Below, piece after piece: positions 19,380-32,625 of a stretch of DNA of 64,000 bases. Numbering within the stretch: the stretch's first letter is position 1; every line of letters starts with the position of its first letter. Origin of the DNA: Takifugu bimaculatus (lineage: Eukaryota; Chordata; Actinopteri; Tetraodontiformes; Tetraodontidae). The position numbers and the translations under genes were made by a program. The notes beneath the pieces are model-generated. The model saw only the letters and a list, made by a program, of their open reading frames with translations. It did not search any database and had not been told where the DNA came from. The DNA lies in NCBI GenBank assembly GCA_004026145.2, contig CP034979.1, forward strand, positions 15,358,852 to 15,422,851. Direction: 5' to 3'.

Positions 19380-19720
19380 TTGGCAGCTTCGGAGTCCACT
19401 GATCCGTTTCCAGGAGTCCTGACCCGCCCTGTCAGGGCCGCAGCAGGACCGATGGGCGGTAAAGACGTCGTTGCGTTTTCACACGTCTTTCGGCGCCGAG
19501 GACGGAGCGGCAGCGCTGGTGAAACTGCGGCCGCGACCCTGCTGACGGAGCATTGCTGTGTGGCCAAACAAGGTCAGGGGTTCGTAGAGGATCAGCGGTG
19601 GGTCAGGCAGGAGTGGCAGGAAGGCTGTTCGATGGTCTCGAACGAATCAGGCTGACAGCGGTCGCGTTCCTCCACCGTCCCGTCTCAGCGGTTCTCTCGA
19701 TCCTTGGGATCGTCGGTCAA
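19380..19720. other. CpG-rich patch in a gene-poor interval
   Basis: This stretch has many CpG dinucleotides (for example around 19425-19545 and 19640-19715), unlike the AT-rich surroundings. On the minus strand a possible acceptor near 19722 precedes a short open frame. The peptide is too short to assign to a family. It could be an unannotated promoter, a non-coding RNA start or chance. Confidence 0.35.
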
Positions 19721-22700
19721 AGCATCTGAAACCACAGAAGAAGAGTATTTATTTGTTCATTAATCTTCTGTTAGTCCCAGTTTGCATCCAGTCTTTTTGG
19801 GGTGGGGTGGGGTCTGTCAGAGGTATAAATGCATTTTCATTTGATCCTGTGTGAAATGAACTGGACAGTTTTAGGGTCCATCTGCGGTCGCCGACTCCTT
19901 GTTAATACATCAGACAGCATTTTTCTAGGTTTCATTCTTGAGTCTGATGTGATTTATGGGCGTGACAGGTGTGCACAGACGGCGTCAGTTTCTTATTAGG
20001 CCAATACGCAGATGTCAGAATGAACTAGTCTCAAATTTCATCATAATCCTTCTGTTCTAATGGAACTGATAAATATGTTTGGTGCTTCTTTGGTACCTTT
20101 ATAGGGTCTTATCCCAAAGGGAGGTTCGTTTATATGTGAAAATGGGTATTATTTTTACCTGCTCTACTAAAGTTAACAAATACGCCTTATTATGATGCTT
20201 GCCTTCACTCAGGCTGCCTCGTAAACTGCAATGTTTGCGCTCGGATTTCGATTATGCGCTTTTAGAACTCACCTTGTGTCCATAAAGTGCACTTATTCAC
20301 TCATAAATGAAAAAAGTATGTGCCTTCAAACTTGCACATTGTCAGCACTCTTCACAGCAGGAGGTCCATGATCAAGATCTTTCCTTCTTGGTAAGATTGG
20401 ATGACCAGCTGCCATTGGGATAATTTGCCTGGATGGAAGCGTTTAGTCAGGCTGGGAGATGCCTCTCAAACGCATAGAATGCAGCCATGTGTAAAAGATT
20501 GGCAAGATGACCCCCACCGTTTGATATTCAGTATGAGGACAGTTGACACGACTAATAACATGTCAGTAATGTGGCTCGTAATTAGTTGTGATTTCCCTCT
20601 CTTAACCTGGATCTTTAACCAAATTATCTAGTTTGTTTGTTGATGACAGATGTCAGGTCATTCATGGGAATGTGGACTGAGTTCTTGGAAACAAAAAACT
20701 TCTACTCGGGGTCATTTTACTCTTCTTAACCGGGTTGTTCAGGAGCTTCATGATCGCTGCTAAAACTTCCTTTGGCCCAGAAACTGACCATCATTTGTTT
20801 GGAGCTTTAATCCAGAAAATATAACATTCAACTGAATTATTATGGGATAATGTAACATTTACCTGTCAGTTGTCTGTTAAAATTCCCTCCCAGACTCTCG
20901 TTCTCACACTCCAAATGGAAATCTTAACCATCTTTGTGTATTTACCTCTGCCACAAGACATTCTTGACAGTCTGAATCTTAAAAGAATTAGAACATATCT
21001 TTACATTTATTGTATGTCTGTGAAATATATTATATAATCTATATCTGAAAAGACTGTTGTTTCAAGTGAAATAATAGCGCACATGTGTTGTATTTAGAAC
21101 CGCGGTCAAATTAAATGAATTAAATTACCGGGTTCATCCGACCGAGGCTTGACACACGGAAGGTGCCAGAAATGTAGTTCAAATACACAACTTCTGAAAT
21201 AACAACCATTATTCAAAATGCCATTCGTGAATAAGCCGTGTCTGAACACTGAAGCCTCTTAAAAGAGGCAAAGGCAGGAACAGGATGAGGTCCACCACTG
21301 TGACAACGGTCCATGTATTTAAATGCTTTATACTACAAACATTTCTGGAATTTACAACCAGTTACACAGTTGGATATCCAAGAAATGCTTTACAGTTTGT
21401 CTTTGTAACCTTTACCTGTATTATTTTCCCTGATTTACCTTAGTTTGATGGTGATACACTGTATGGAGACCAAGACACTACTTCCCAAATGATCAGCAAG
21501 CAAGATTTTCCGCCTAATTCCAAACAGACCATGATCTGGTCTGTGACGGAGGCCACGTCACACCTGCACATTAAAGGCTCCTGCCTCCACACGTGCGCTC
21601 ACTACATTTTGATATACAACAGCAGTTCCCAGGAGGAAAAGCCCACCAATTTCCACTGTTATGCTTTCAGTGTGTTGCCCTTAGTGGCGTATTTGGGATG
21701 GTTGCCTTCAGCTTCTTGTCTTCGTTTCTATCTTAGGACTATAAATTCTTCAAAGAAGAACTTCTGAAGAACATCTGGACAGCCAGAATTCTACAATGAC
21801 ATGTTGTGATGGAGGAATGCTGCTGCTTTAGTCTTTATTTGATAAAAACGTCAACGGAGGCTATGATTGGCCGTGTGGGAAAATCCAGCCCGCAGTGCAT
21901 CTGTAACCTCAAATCTACAGGACAATTATTCCACCTTTAAAGACGTTAAAGACAGAAAAATCACTCATACGACAAAAATGTTTTATAAAAAAAAGGACAA
22001 AATGCAAAAATCCCATAACAGCGGGGCCAAAGTGACCTGTTAAAATTCCCCCTTTTCTGTTCGCTATCAAAGTGTGACTGTGTGCACGTGTGTGTTTATG
22101 CCAACATGTGGGAGGTATTTTGTTCTCTCGTTACATGCTGCATTCCTCCACCTTTCCTCTGTTAGGCATTGTGAAAACACAGCGAGGTCCTGTAATATCA
22201 TGATTAGTCAGACAGAACGGAGGGTTTTCAACATAGGTCCATTTGTTTGTTGAGTTGTTGCGTTTGGTGAGTAGACAAGACAAGTAGACCCAGAAGATTG
22301 TGGCCAATATTTTAATTGTGGAAATTGTGGATAATCATTTGTTTGGCTCTGCTTTATCAAAGCTAGCACCAGCGAAAACGCTGATGTGGGAAAGTGAATT
22401 GATGGATGTTCTGCCAGTGAAATTAAACAGATGTTGAAACCTTAATAATGCACTTTTCCAGTTGTGATAAATGGTTGAAAGATTATCATTTTTACAATTT
22501 AAATTTGTTTCTTATCTGGTGGTCTTTCACGTCTCTAAAAAGTGGAGGTATAAATAGGTTAAAAGAAGATTAAATGGTTGATATTCATCAGGTGGACACA
22601 AATATTGCATCAACTAAAATCATTTCCCACAACATGATTTTTCTTCCTGCAAGTAGAAAACACTTGAGTTTATCTCCTGTGGCATGTCTGAATAGTGAAA

Positions 22701-24742
22701 TAACCCATGCAGACACAGCTTTCTCTTCCAGAAACCGTCCCTGATTAATAACTGTTTCGCAACTGCATGTTTTCTCCTTTCCTTCCCAAGTCTATGCTTC
22801 ATCTATCTGGTGACCCTCTGGACATTTTGGTGTTATTTTAAAAGGTTTTATAGGTGGAGAAAAAAGAGCTTAAAAGTTTGGTTTTGTTGTGTCAGCAGTT
22901 AAATATCTCATTCAGTTCATAAATCAATGGGTTACCTCTGGGCTACAGTGTACTGACACCTCGTAACCACTAGGGGGTGCGTATGTTTGTTCTTCCAATC
23001 GTCCCCTATGGACCCGTATGTACTGCTTGAACCCAAAGATTCATGTCAGCATATTCTTAAAAATGGTCAGTTGTTCTGATAAAACTACTCTCAGGCACCT
23101 CTCAGGTCCTTATGGTAAAGTATACCGGTAGCAGGATATTAAAGTTACTGCTGTTGTCAATGTTACGATTCTGTTCTGCAGTTCTGACAAGTGTTGGACG
23201 CTCACACTGGAATAACAGAGGCTAGCTGGCTAATCTCTATGCCCATGGGCACAGTCAAGAGAGGGGGGGTTGTAACGAAGAGGAGATGCAGCAGAGATAA
23301 TTGCACGAAGGATGTGAACAGGCAAGCAAAAGATTGGGGAGAAGGTGAGGGGTCATGGGTCAGACTGGGGGGAAGCTTAGCTCTGAGCGGAGATGTCTAA
23401 TGAAATCTCCAATGAAAACACTACACTGTATTTTCACTGTAACTTTAGATTTACAGTGGCTCTGGAGGCCAATCAGCCCCAATTAAGGAACCACTCCTGC
23501 CTCTGGCATATTCTGACACTTTCCCTATAACTCAGAGGATCCAGTACTCATCAGATAATCCTCATATGAGGCATTAACTCCTGTCACCGTGGGGGCAAAG
23601 TTTGCGAAATAATCATAAGCACACGGCCTGCAGTGGCCACTCCAGTAAGGCTCAACTAAAGCCAGGGTGCATTTCTTCCTCTGGATATTTGGGCCCTGTG
23701 CAATAATGCACTGCATTCTAAACATGTGTGGGGTTTAATTCCAGTCCTCTCTTTCATCCTAAATCATGTGGGGCTAAAGTGGGTGGCCAAAGAGATGTAT
23801 TAGTGTGTGCATAATGCACGTGTGGGTCAGGAGGGTGAGCATGTTGCCTATTATCTGCACAGCTGGAGGCTCGCCTCCCATCTCTCCCTATCCACGACAG
23901 AGCGTCCTTCAGCAAAACACTGAACCCCAACTTCCCCTGTCCATTAGGTCAATGACTCGGCCTCTGATCTGTTGTAACAATCCATCCCCCCAGCTGTCAC
24001 AACATTTCACCCGAAACTGTCATATAAATTCAAGAGAAAGTCAATAATAACCACAGCAGCAAAATGGTGGCCGCATGTTCACTCCATAAATCTGCAGCAG
24101 CAGCACTGCTCAGTCACTCAGATATCATACATGCCACAAATATTCCCTGCTTTAATCCGCAAGAAAGTGGAAACACTACACAGAAATCTCTTTGTTAGAG
24201 ATTTAAAGAGATTTATGGAGAATACTTTGGCTGCCTTTCGGAGGGAGCCCAGTTCAGAGAACCCAGTGACTCTGCTTGGTCTAAACAAGTTTTCACCCCT
24301 TTGTTGTTGCATGTGTGTGTCTGTGGAAGCGTCTCGAGGGTCTTTGAGATGCTTCGCCCCATTTCCAACACAACACATCAGCCCAAACGTGCTATCTAGA
24401 TTTGAGTTAGCAGCACAAGCTGCAGCGTTTTTGTCAATCTCAACTCTTCACAGAGAGTTTTAATTCACAGGTGCCAACACTGTTTTTGCTCGTTTGAAAA
24501 GTAAATTTGTGATGTTTGATTACGTGGAGTCACCAACAGGCTGTAACTTATTCAGAGAGGGCAGACGGGGTAAACTGTTGCCGATGGAGTATCTGCGCGG
24601 TGTATCGGTGGGGTTGTTCTGGATTATTTAATGTTTAACTTGCTGGAATAATAAATGTGGACATTTAGAGCACAAATAACCCTGAAATGCACCGTTTCAC
24701 CTTGGTGTGGAAGCTGGAATGCTAAAACCAACTGAAAGTCGT

Positions 24743-24774
24743 CTGTGTGTGTGTGTATGTGTGTGCGTGCGTGT

Positions 24775-24823
<49 letters not shown>
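24743..24823. repeat. (GT)n microsatellite, imperfect
   Basis: GT tract with GTAT, GCGT and GTAC interruptions in its left half and a pure run of about 46 bp on the right. Confidence 0.97.
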
Positions 24824-24824
<1 letters not shown>

Positions 24825-27101
24825 TAGTTGAGCCTGTGGGGCACTGAGTCACAAATTTTTCTGAAGTAAATCAGTCTTTTCTGAGCGGCTCGACATCATG
24901 GCATTGCCTGACCTTTTCTCCCTTTTCAAACAAACATTTAAAGAGGCACTCTGCATCTAGAAAAGCACTTTAATAACTATCAGGTCTGCAACAAATTTCA
25001 ACTAGTGTAGAGATTTGCCAGCACGACAGTGACGTAGGGAAAGAGACATTATGGGAAAGCAAGAGAACATTTGTTGGAATATAGTGGAGTGTGCCTGCAG
25101 AATTCTCGGTGTGACTACAGCAACCGGTAAGCTTAGATATGTCTTTTATCTTATAATTATATTGTATCAAGTTATTTAAACGACAATATCTGACTCTACT
25201 CGAGCCAACAACTTTCGGAACCCCTCTAACAGATTGGAGATCGGATTCAGAGCCAGACTGAGATGTTTGAAAACGAATCCCTTAGATCATCAAACCTTCT
25301 CTCTGCTGATAAATGCAGCATATAAAATCACAGTTGATCACACATAAATTGCACAAGTGTCCCAATTCCGCAGTTTTCCTCAAATACACCAGGGGTGGGG
25401 GGTCACTGCTCCCTATACCCTCTTAAATCACGGTGGGGAAATCATTCGATGCTTCCAAACTATGAGCTGCTTGGCTTTAAAATCCCACCAGCTGCAGACG
25501 CTCAGAGACATGTGCCTCGCATCAAACCAAAACCAAGTCTGCGCGTCCAGCTGAGTTACGGGCCTTAATTGATCACAAGCTGTTATACATTAACGCCTAC
25601 GAGGCCTCTCCAGTGCATTGTTTCTGTGTGTGAGCAATTATGGTATGTCTGCTGTGCCCCTGATTGGTCTGACTGGTCTGTCTGTGGGCCCGTAATGTCT
25701 TGGTGTCTGCTTGAACTTGTCTGTGTGGGTTCCTGTACAGAGACAGGCCTGCAGAGCGGACGTGCAGCCTATATGTTAATATGCAGCCTGTCTGCTGTAC
25801 GCGTTCATTTATCTTACACGTTAAAATCTCCCCCGACTTCCCTGAAGTGGCGATCGTATCTGTTTCTGGTAAGCAGGGTGGGAGTGTTTCCATGTGTTCA
25901 GTTGTGATCAGCGCCACGCTCACCAACTCGCAGGGGGGATGTTGTTTAATGAAACAGTCGTTTACTTCTGATTGTTGGTCGATGGGTGTTAAATTGAGTA
26001 ACTCTGGGATACACAAGAAAGCTTGGAAGACATGATGATGCCTTCAACATCTGTCAAATACAGAATCTCACAATTTTATGGTGTGGCCTGTTCATGCAGG
26101 GGTTATAACTATTTATTCTCTATTACTCATTATTACCTGTCAACCAATCTCCTAATAATTCATACTGTAAAAAACAGAGTTTTACATTCACATTCACTCC
26201 GCCTGTACTTTATGTTGTCACAAATGAATTTTCCTCTAAAACTCACAATTCAGCATTTGTAGGACATTTGATTTACTGCAGGTCCAGTTAGCTTCTACTC
26301 AAAGGCTAAAAATGTGCTTCTGCAGCTCTAACATTACTTACGTAATATTCAATTTTCAGTTGTTTCAGAATATTAATCTCCCATAACTCCTTCCGTTACC
26401 CCTACACAGCCCTGACTAGTCATAGCAGTGTCATCATCCACGAGTGGTCAATCCTCCCTTTTTGAGATCATTAAAATGTCAACTCAACCGGGCTTTTTTT
26501 GTGACTTTGTTGTATTTAATAAAATTTAAAAAAGTTTTATACAGTGTGCAATATTCATGAGGGATACCAGAATAGGGAAGAGACTTCAGTATAGAAGCAT
26601 TTGCATTAACAGAAGCTGTTTCGGTGCAGCCTGATAAAAAACTATCACAAATATCACCAAAACATAAATCTACTAATATTAATATTGGTGCAGGGCACAT
26701 ATTATCAGGTGTAGCAACAATGTTAAGATATAACTGCCAACTATGTCAAGAATAAGTGAGCTATTACTAAAATTACAGTAATTACTCACAAAGTGCTCTT
26801 TGGATAATTTTAGATTTACGTCACAGCTCCAAAAGCACCCCCACATCTTGCAAAAATAAATAAATATCATTAAATCTGAACAAACTCTCAGTTTCCTAAA
26901 GTATCACCGTCTATATAGAGTAAGTGTGTGACATCAGAACATGTCAGAGGGCACAGAAAGTGGGCAGAAGAGGCTCCAATGCAAGTTTTAAAATCGTCTT
27001 TTCCGTCTTCGGGGCTCAGAATCTCATAGACAGAGTCTGACACCTGGTGGACAGAAGTTGGTCAGCGTTGCTGTGAGAATGAACTGCACTTCTGTTTTCA
27101 G

Positions 27102-28887
27102 TGTTGTGTGGTGTGGGAGTGGAGACCCTGCAGCAAGGAGAATTCAACAGCCTCGGGATTTACCTTCTGTAAGTGCTTGTGTGCATTATGCTCCACTTTG
27201 TAGTGTGTAATTGTATGAAGCTTAAACCCCTTCTGTCCTTATATATGACATCGTGGGTGGCATTTCTGAGACACAGTCCAACCATTGGGATATAAATTTG
27301 GGAAAGAATGCGTGGTTGGTGGGCTTTAGAATGAAAACTGTGCCTTTTGTTAATGCGTCAGTAGTCACAGATATGAAGTGAGGTGAAGAGGGCAGAATGG
27401 AGACCGCACTTCGCTGCTCCTTGTTATTATCTCTGGGACTGGAGGCCAAACTCCCACAGAACCACAGGAAAACATCTCCCGAAGGAAGCTGGGAATGAGT
27501 GATTGTTTATTCTGTCAGTACACACGAATGCTGACGGAACACTGCACACACAAACAGAGTCGCACATGTCAGGCTTCAGCGAAACCTCCAAGGAGAGAAG
27601 GCCGACTGCTACGATAACGGTTGGTGTGAGGACGCTTCTGGCCTTGGTTCACTGGTGAGATGGCTATCGCATTATTTATACTCCCAGCAGAGAAAGACCA
27701 AATATTGCCGCTCCAGCAGCACATGAAGGCACTTTAAGCCTCATCTTGCTGCACACATCTTGCACAATTTAGCAAATTCAGTCTTCACCAACAACCCGAG
27801 ACAAAATGCACAAAGAGCCTATTAGCCCAGCTCATAAACAGTTTACTGAACCTGTATCAGTTTCAACTGATTCCAAATGTCTCCCCCCCCAGAGTGTCAT
27901 CTGTTTGCATCATGATTTTTGAGCTGGCCTATTTCCTGGATACGCTGTTGTCCATGTGTCTGCCGTGAGTAAACACCGTCTGTGGCATGACCGCACGGCG
28001 GCAATAACCACATTCACAATCAACCTCTGTGTCATTTTGAGCCAGTCGGCCAGACTGGGATTCGCACAAAAATGAGTCATTAGGCTCACAGAAATATCAA
28101 ATTACGCAGCCATTGAAGGTAAGGATGTATTTGTAATTGTTGGCAATTAAGCAGCTATATCTTCTGTCTGCAGTTGTCCTCCAGACTGGCAGCTGTTTTT
28201 GTTATGGGGGAAAATGGCTCACGTAGGAGGCTTCCACAAGTTCCTCTCTTACTCAATAATGTCAGTGGTCTGCTTCTTGCATCCTGTGTTGGTGTGGCAT
28301 GCAGTTATCCCAGGTAAACTCAATCCAGTAGACTCAAGAGACAAATTAAGACTCCGCCAACTGCCGCGCACATTTGCATTGTACTGTATTCTATTGCAGA
28401 TATTCTGTTTGTGACATATTAGCAATTCTCTTGTTTTTTCCTACTCTACTGCGTCAATACTGTAAAAACAGGCACAATGCTTCTGCTGACGGCCTCTTTC
28501 AACTTCATATTGAGCAAGAAAACCAAAGTCAGGCGTCCCAAAGAGCCACAGGAGGGCATCCAAGGCCTGGCCCCCACGTGTGCGACAGATGGGGGAGCCC
28601 GGTCACAGAGCAGTTTACCCTTCCTTCACTTGGGGACAGGCAGGAGAGCCACAGGCCTGGCTCTGGCCATCATAGACAGAGGGGAGAGCGTCCAGGCCAT
28701 GTTGGAGGCGGAGCAGACGGCGGCACCCGCAGATGGAGACCGGGAGAGGAGGAGGTGGAGAGAAAGGAGGCTGATATTCTCCAGGCGTCGGGAGGAGCCG
28801 GTGGAGAGAGAGATGGAGGAGATGGAGCGCTGCAGCGAGCCAGACGCAGACACCACCTCAGACACTGCGCCCATGATAACAGACTGA
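27102..28887 (+). CDS. tmem72: Transmembrane protein 72, exons 2 to 5 (first exon not located)
   Basis: Multi-pass membrane protein of unknown biochemical role; the human gene lies between CXCL12 and RASSF4, as here. Exons seen: 27102-27168, 27893-27964, 28174-28313 and 28472-28887, with GT-AG sites and consistent phases. Family-typical stretches include VGVETLQQGEFNSL, the helix around FLSYSIMSVVCFLHP followed by VLVWHAVIPG, and the C-terminal SEPDADTTSDTAP, which resembles the human tail. Hydrophobic segments lie in exons 3, 4 and the start of exon 5; the rest of exon 5 is a charged, Arg/Glu-rich cytosolic-type tail. The exon with the start methionine should end in phase 1 somewhere upstream, but I could not identify it. 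A polyadenylation signal AATAAA lies at 29497-29502. Confidence 0.9.
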
Positions 28888-29496
28888 ACCCCGCTGAGCT
28901 CAGACTGAGCTGATATCACAACAAAGAAGAGCTGGTGCTACACTGTCCGAACTTAAAACAACGATCAGAAATAATTAACAAGTAAATACAAGAATGTGAC
29001 ATTAATAACATTATTATGGTTTTGTTCAGGTTTGTATGTTTTTTACTGAAGCAAAATGATTCAAACTGAATTAAACCACTGGTCCTGACACTGGAAATGG
29101 GTGGCTTTTTATCCTGTTTGGAAAGCCAACCTTGATTAGAAAGCAAACATTAATGGGGAGCAGCCCAATCGAGTTAGTGCGGCATGCATTATTCACGAGA
29201 TACTAAATCAAATTCAGGCGTTTCTTTCACCGAGGAAATCCGCACAAATGTGACTGGGGGCAGAAGGAATTACAGCCCTTGCAGGTGCACAGGGTGGTCA
29301 CATTCATTGTGTGGTTGTCGCGTGTCAGCGGTCACCATGGAGACGGAACTCCAGGAGGAGGGCTCTCGTTATGGTGATAAGAAAAGCATCAGATCACCCA
29401 CCGGAGCAGCAGCATAGGCTTTTGTTCCGCAAAAACACATTAGCATATAATTACATTAATTGGGTATTATACCATGTCATTTGTTGCGCGTGAATG

Positions 29497-29502
29497 AATA
29501 AA
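29497..29502 (+). terminator. Polyadenylation signal of tmem72
   Basis: AATAAA about 610 bp after the tmem72 stop codon and the first good signal downstream on this strand. Confidence 0.55.
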
Positions 29503-29519
29503 TATATACATATATATTC

Positions 29520-30340
29520 AAAAGGAGAGTTTAAATCAATAACCTGTATTAACTTGATTTTTTTTTTTACTTTTGGAGCTGTGTTCTTTTGTTTACCACC
29601 AGTATAACATAACTGCCTTCAGTTGGTTTTCTGATCTCTCAAAGCTAAGGTAGAGAATCAATACCTACACAGACCCCCATTCATCACCTCTGGGGTCCTG
29701 ACACTTGAAAGAACAATGAAGCACAAACAGCAACGTGTGCAGAAAGGATATTCTGTGCATTAAACACTCATCCCCTGTAGCTTTGGTGCTCTATAATCTT
29801 CTCTGTACAACACTGGGTCTTTGTCCAGATGTTCAGGAGCCTGCAGTCACACTTGTATTATAAGATTTGTAGAGATCAGGCCAGGTAGCCACTGATGCAC
29901 AAAAAACAGGCCATTGTTTCCAGTCTTTGTCCATTAATGTTTCATTCCATTTGTCAAACCCATTTCCTCTAGAATGAGTTGTTTTTTAGGGGAAGTTGTT
30001 CAGCAGCAGACTTCCTATCTTTACATCCTACAATAGTTTCCTATAGATGGTCGCTTCAGATACAACAACAGGATGGGTGACAACATTCCTAATAGGCAAC
30101 ATGGGCTTCTTCATTCAGTGCCAAGCTCCATAAAACAAGATGGATGTTTTATGGTGCAGAAAGAATTGAACTATTCACGTGTTAGTGGTATGGATCAAAT
30201 GAATAAATTCGGTTGTATCAGACTGTCATTGGCAGTGTCCGGTAAGACCCGAGAGTATTCTGAAGAAAAGCAGATCCACCTTGACACCTTGGTGAGGAGG
30301 CGAGACCTTTGTGAGGCTGACGACGTTTGTCCCGCCTTTT
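29520..30340. other. Intergenic, tmem72 to rassf4 promoter
   Basis: No gene, RNA or repeat recognised. Sequence is AT-rich with short random open frames only. Confidence 0.5.
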
Positions 30341-30528
30341 CCCAACGCTGATTGGCTGCTGCGTCTTTTTGAGTTCTCCTATTGGCTCAGCCTGTTGTCC
30401 ACTCATATTCCCTTGGCTCCAAGTGCCGGACGCCCGAGGAAGCGTGAAGATTGATAAGAAAAGAGGATCGGGGAAAGAATTGCTGCTGCTGGGTGTAAGG
30501 AAGAAGACGGGAGACGCTCTGTGCTATG
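30340..30528 (+). promoter_or_regulatory. rassf4: Probable rassf4 promoter and 5' non-coding exon
   Basis: Two inverted CCAAT boxes (ATTGG at 30351-30355 and 30381-30385) lie 30 bp apart, preceded by a GC-box-like CCCGCC. Downstream are two possible splice donors (GTAAGG at 30495, GTAGGA at 30529). This is the only promoter-like block upstream of the first rassf4 coding exon on this strand, so I infer a TATA-less promoter with an untranslated first exon. If right, rassf4 intron 1 spans about 3.3 kb and contains the antisense chemokine gene. Confidence 0.4.
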
Positions 30529-31370
30529 GTAGGATTCCAAAATACGCTGATTTCTGCTGGTTAGACATATGCAGACGCGAAGAATTTAACCTGGTGTAGT
30601 AACACTGCGAAACCCTGAAAACAATGTCATGAGCAGGTGAAAGCAGGTTTTGAAGTTGAATAGCGGTTTAAATTCCCTGTCATGATAACGGCTTCATGCT
30701 GATGGAAAGCCTAACTTTTTCCTGCGTTGTGTTTAAATTTTGTGTTGAGAGGTTGTTTCTTTTCTTCTGTGAATTCCCGATTCTTGCGCAAGCAGTATGT
30801 TTTTAGTTAACTTCCTTGACCCCGTCTTTGAATTTAAAATCAACCCCAAAGATTTCCATAAATGGCACGATTTCATGCTTTTTGGCATTTTACGCGTGGG
30901 AATTGAGTTTGTTCCTCGGCCAGAGTGGCTCCGATAATTGGACACCAATCTCGCGATAATTAAAGTGATGAGCGGAGCTGCTGTGAAGCTTCTTTGTCCA
31001 TTGTACTGCGAGCCGATCCGTTAATTTAGTACCAGGAGAAGAGGAGATGGTGGGACAGACTGACCCTTGTCTTTGAGCAGATATAAGCGCCCGTGCAGCC
31101 ATGTGTGCTGTCTGAATTATTCATTAAAATGGTGACCGTTATCTCATAGAAAATTTATGCATGCATTATTTTATATGAATATGTATGAAAGGCAGACTGG
31201 TCATTCTCTCAATCATTCATGCAGGTCATTGAGACGGAGGTAAGGTTTTAGGCGATTAATTATATTTTAGAAACATGATTTTAAAAATCAAAGATCAGAG
31301 AAGCAGTTCGTTACAGAGCAGCTTTGGGGCAAAGGGGTCAGGGTTGACCTGATTTTGCCTCACTTTCAGC

Positions 31371-31432
31371 CCAGACAGACAGACAGACAGACAGACAGAC
31401 AGCCAGACAGCCAGCCAGCCAGCCAGCCAGCC
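31371..31432. repeat. (CAGA)n/(AGCC)n tetranucleotide microsatellite
   Basis: A CAGA run changes to AGCC units over about 60 bp. Confidence 0.95.
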
Positions 31433-32413
31433 TTTGCTCATGCAAGCAGTTCTTTCTTTACCATGTAACTTCTGTTTTTGGACAAGGAATCACTTCCTGC
31501 ATGAGGCAATGCCTGGTCTTACTTGAACAAAGAAGCATTTAAAGAGATTCTTCTGTCACCGAGTTGACCGGAAGCATCAGAATTTGTAATCATTGCGAGT
31601 TTTGACACTAGGTGGCAGCATAACACGTCGCTTTTCTGGGGTTTGGTTTATTTGTTTTGTCAGTGTCACACTCCTCTTTTATTATTGTGCTTAAAAACCC
31701 GCAAGCAAAAAAACTGCAGCAATGCTTAATCGTGTGTGTACATGAACTGTAGTTTTTAGTGGGATACATATATATATATCGAGCTAATGTAAAGAACTAT
31801 ATGAACAAAATATGGCAAAATAATCTGGATTAGATTGGTGAAGAATGAATTGATCACTAAGATCCTCCATTTAAAAACAAAAATATAAATTGTAGTGAAC
31901 TGTACACTGAAATGGACCCAAATACTTGTCCATTCCTGGGAAAAGCCTTGACCTGTTCCGCCCTTGGCAGCGAAGCCTTTGATGATCACTTTCACTTTCT
32001 GTTGCACGAGGACTGTTGTCATTTATTGAGCAATAATTGCAAAATCTTCATACTCAAGTCCATGTCGATAAGCTGTTGGAAGGGAATCAAAAGCAGGTTT
32101 GCACACGCCTCTGTTATTCTCTTCCCAGCATCAAGACAGTAAAAGCTCAGTTGCACAACTGAACAATCATCTTTTACAATAATCATAATTTCCCCAGCAT
32201 GGCCGCAAAAATGCTTCTTAAGTTCTTTGGCCTCCTAATGGTCGCGATAAAGGATTTTGTTTTAACATTCATGTTATTATTTCGGTGTGTTTGTTGACCA
32301 ACTCACTTCCTGCCCTTTATTGGCTAAAGCTGAGACTGCAGTGACCTTGTCTCAATTCATCCCACAGTTCCAAAGTCAGTTTGACGCGAGATAAAGTTGT
32401 TGATATTGGAATG

Positions 32414-32419
32414 TTTATT
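32414..32419 (-). terminator. Polyadenylation signal of the CXC chemokine gene
   Basis: TTTATT on the plus strand reads AATAAA on the minus strand, about 210 bp past the chemokine stop codon. Confidence 0.55.
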
Positions 32420-32625
32420 AAAAAACAAACAAATTCTGATAAAAAATAAATAACAGATTATGTGTTTTACAACCCCCATACACAGAAATGCACATAAATA
32501 TAAAAATTTTAAAAGGCAGAATAGTGCCTTTAAAGGTGTAACATGGATGTGGAGCCTCCAGGGCCCAGTCTCCAGTTTAAAACCAGACCAGTTGAAAAAG
32601 ATCTGCTTTACAGCAAACAGAGGGA

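Noticed and set aside
26479..26870. Two adjacent minus-strand open frames with hydrophobic stretches
   Set aside because: AT-rich sequence gives spurious hydrophobic peptides; no splice structure or family match was found.
28374..28913. 179-codon frame overlapping the last tmem72 exon
   Set aside because: The tmem72 frame in the same exon matches the family, including the conserved C terminus, and has consistent splice phases.
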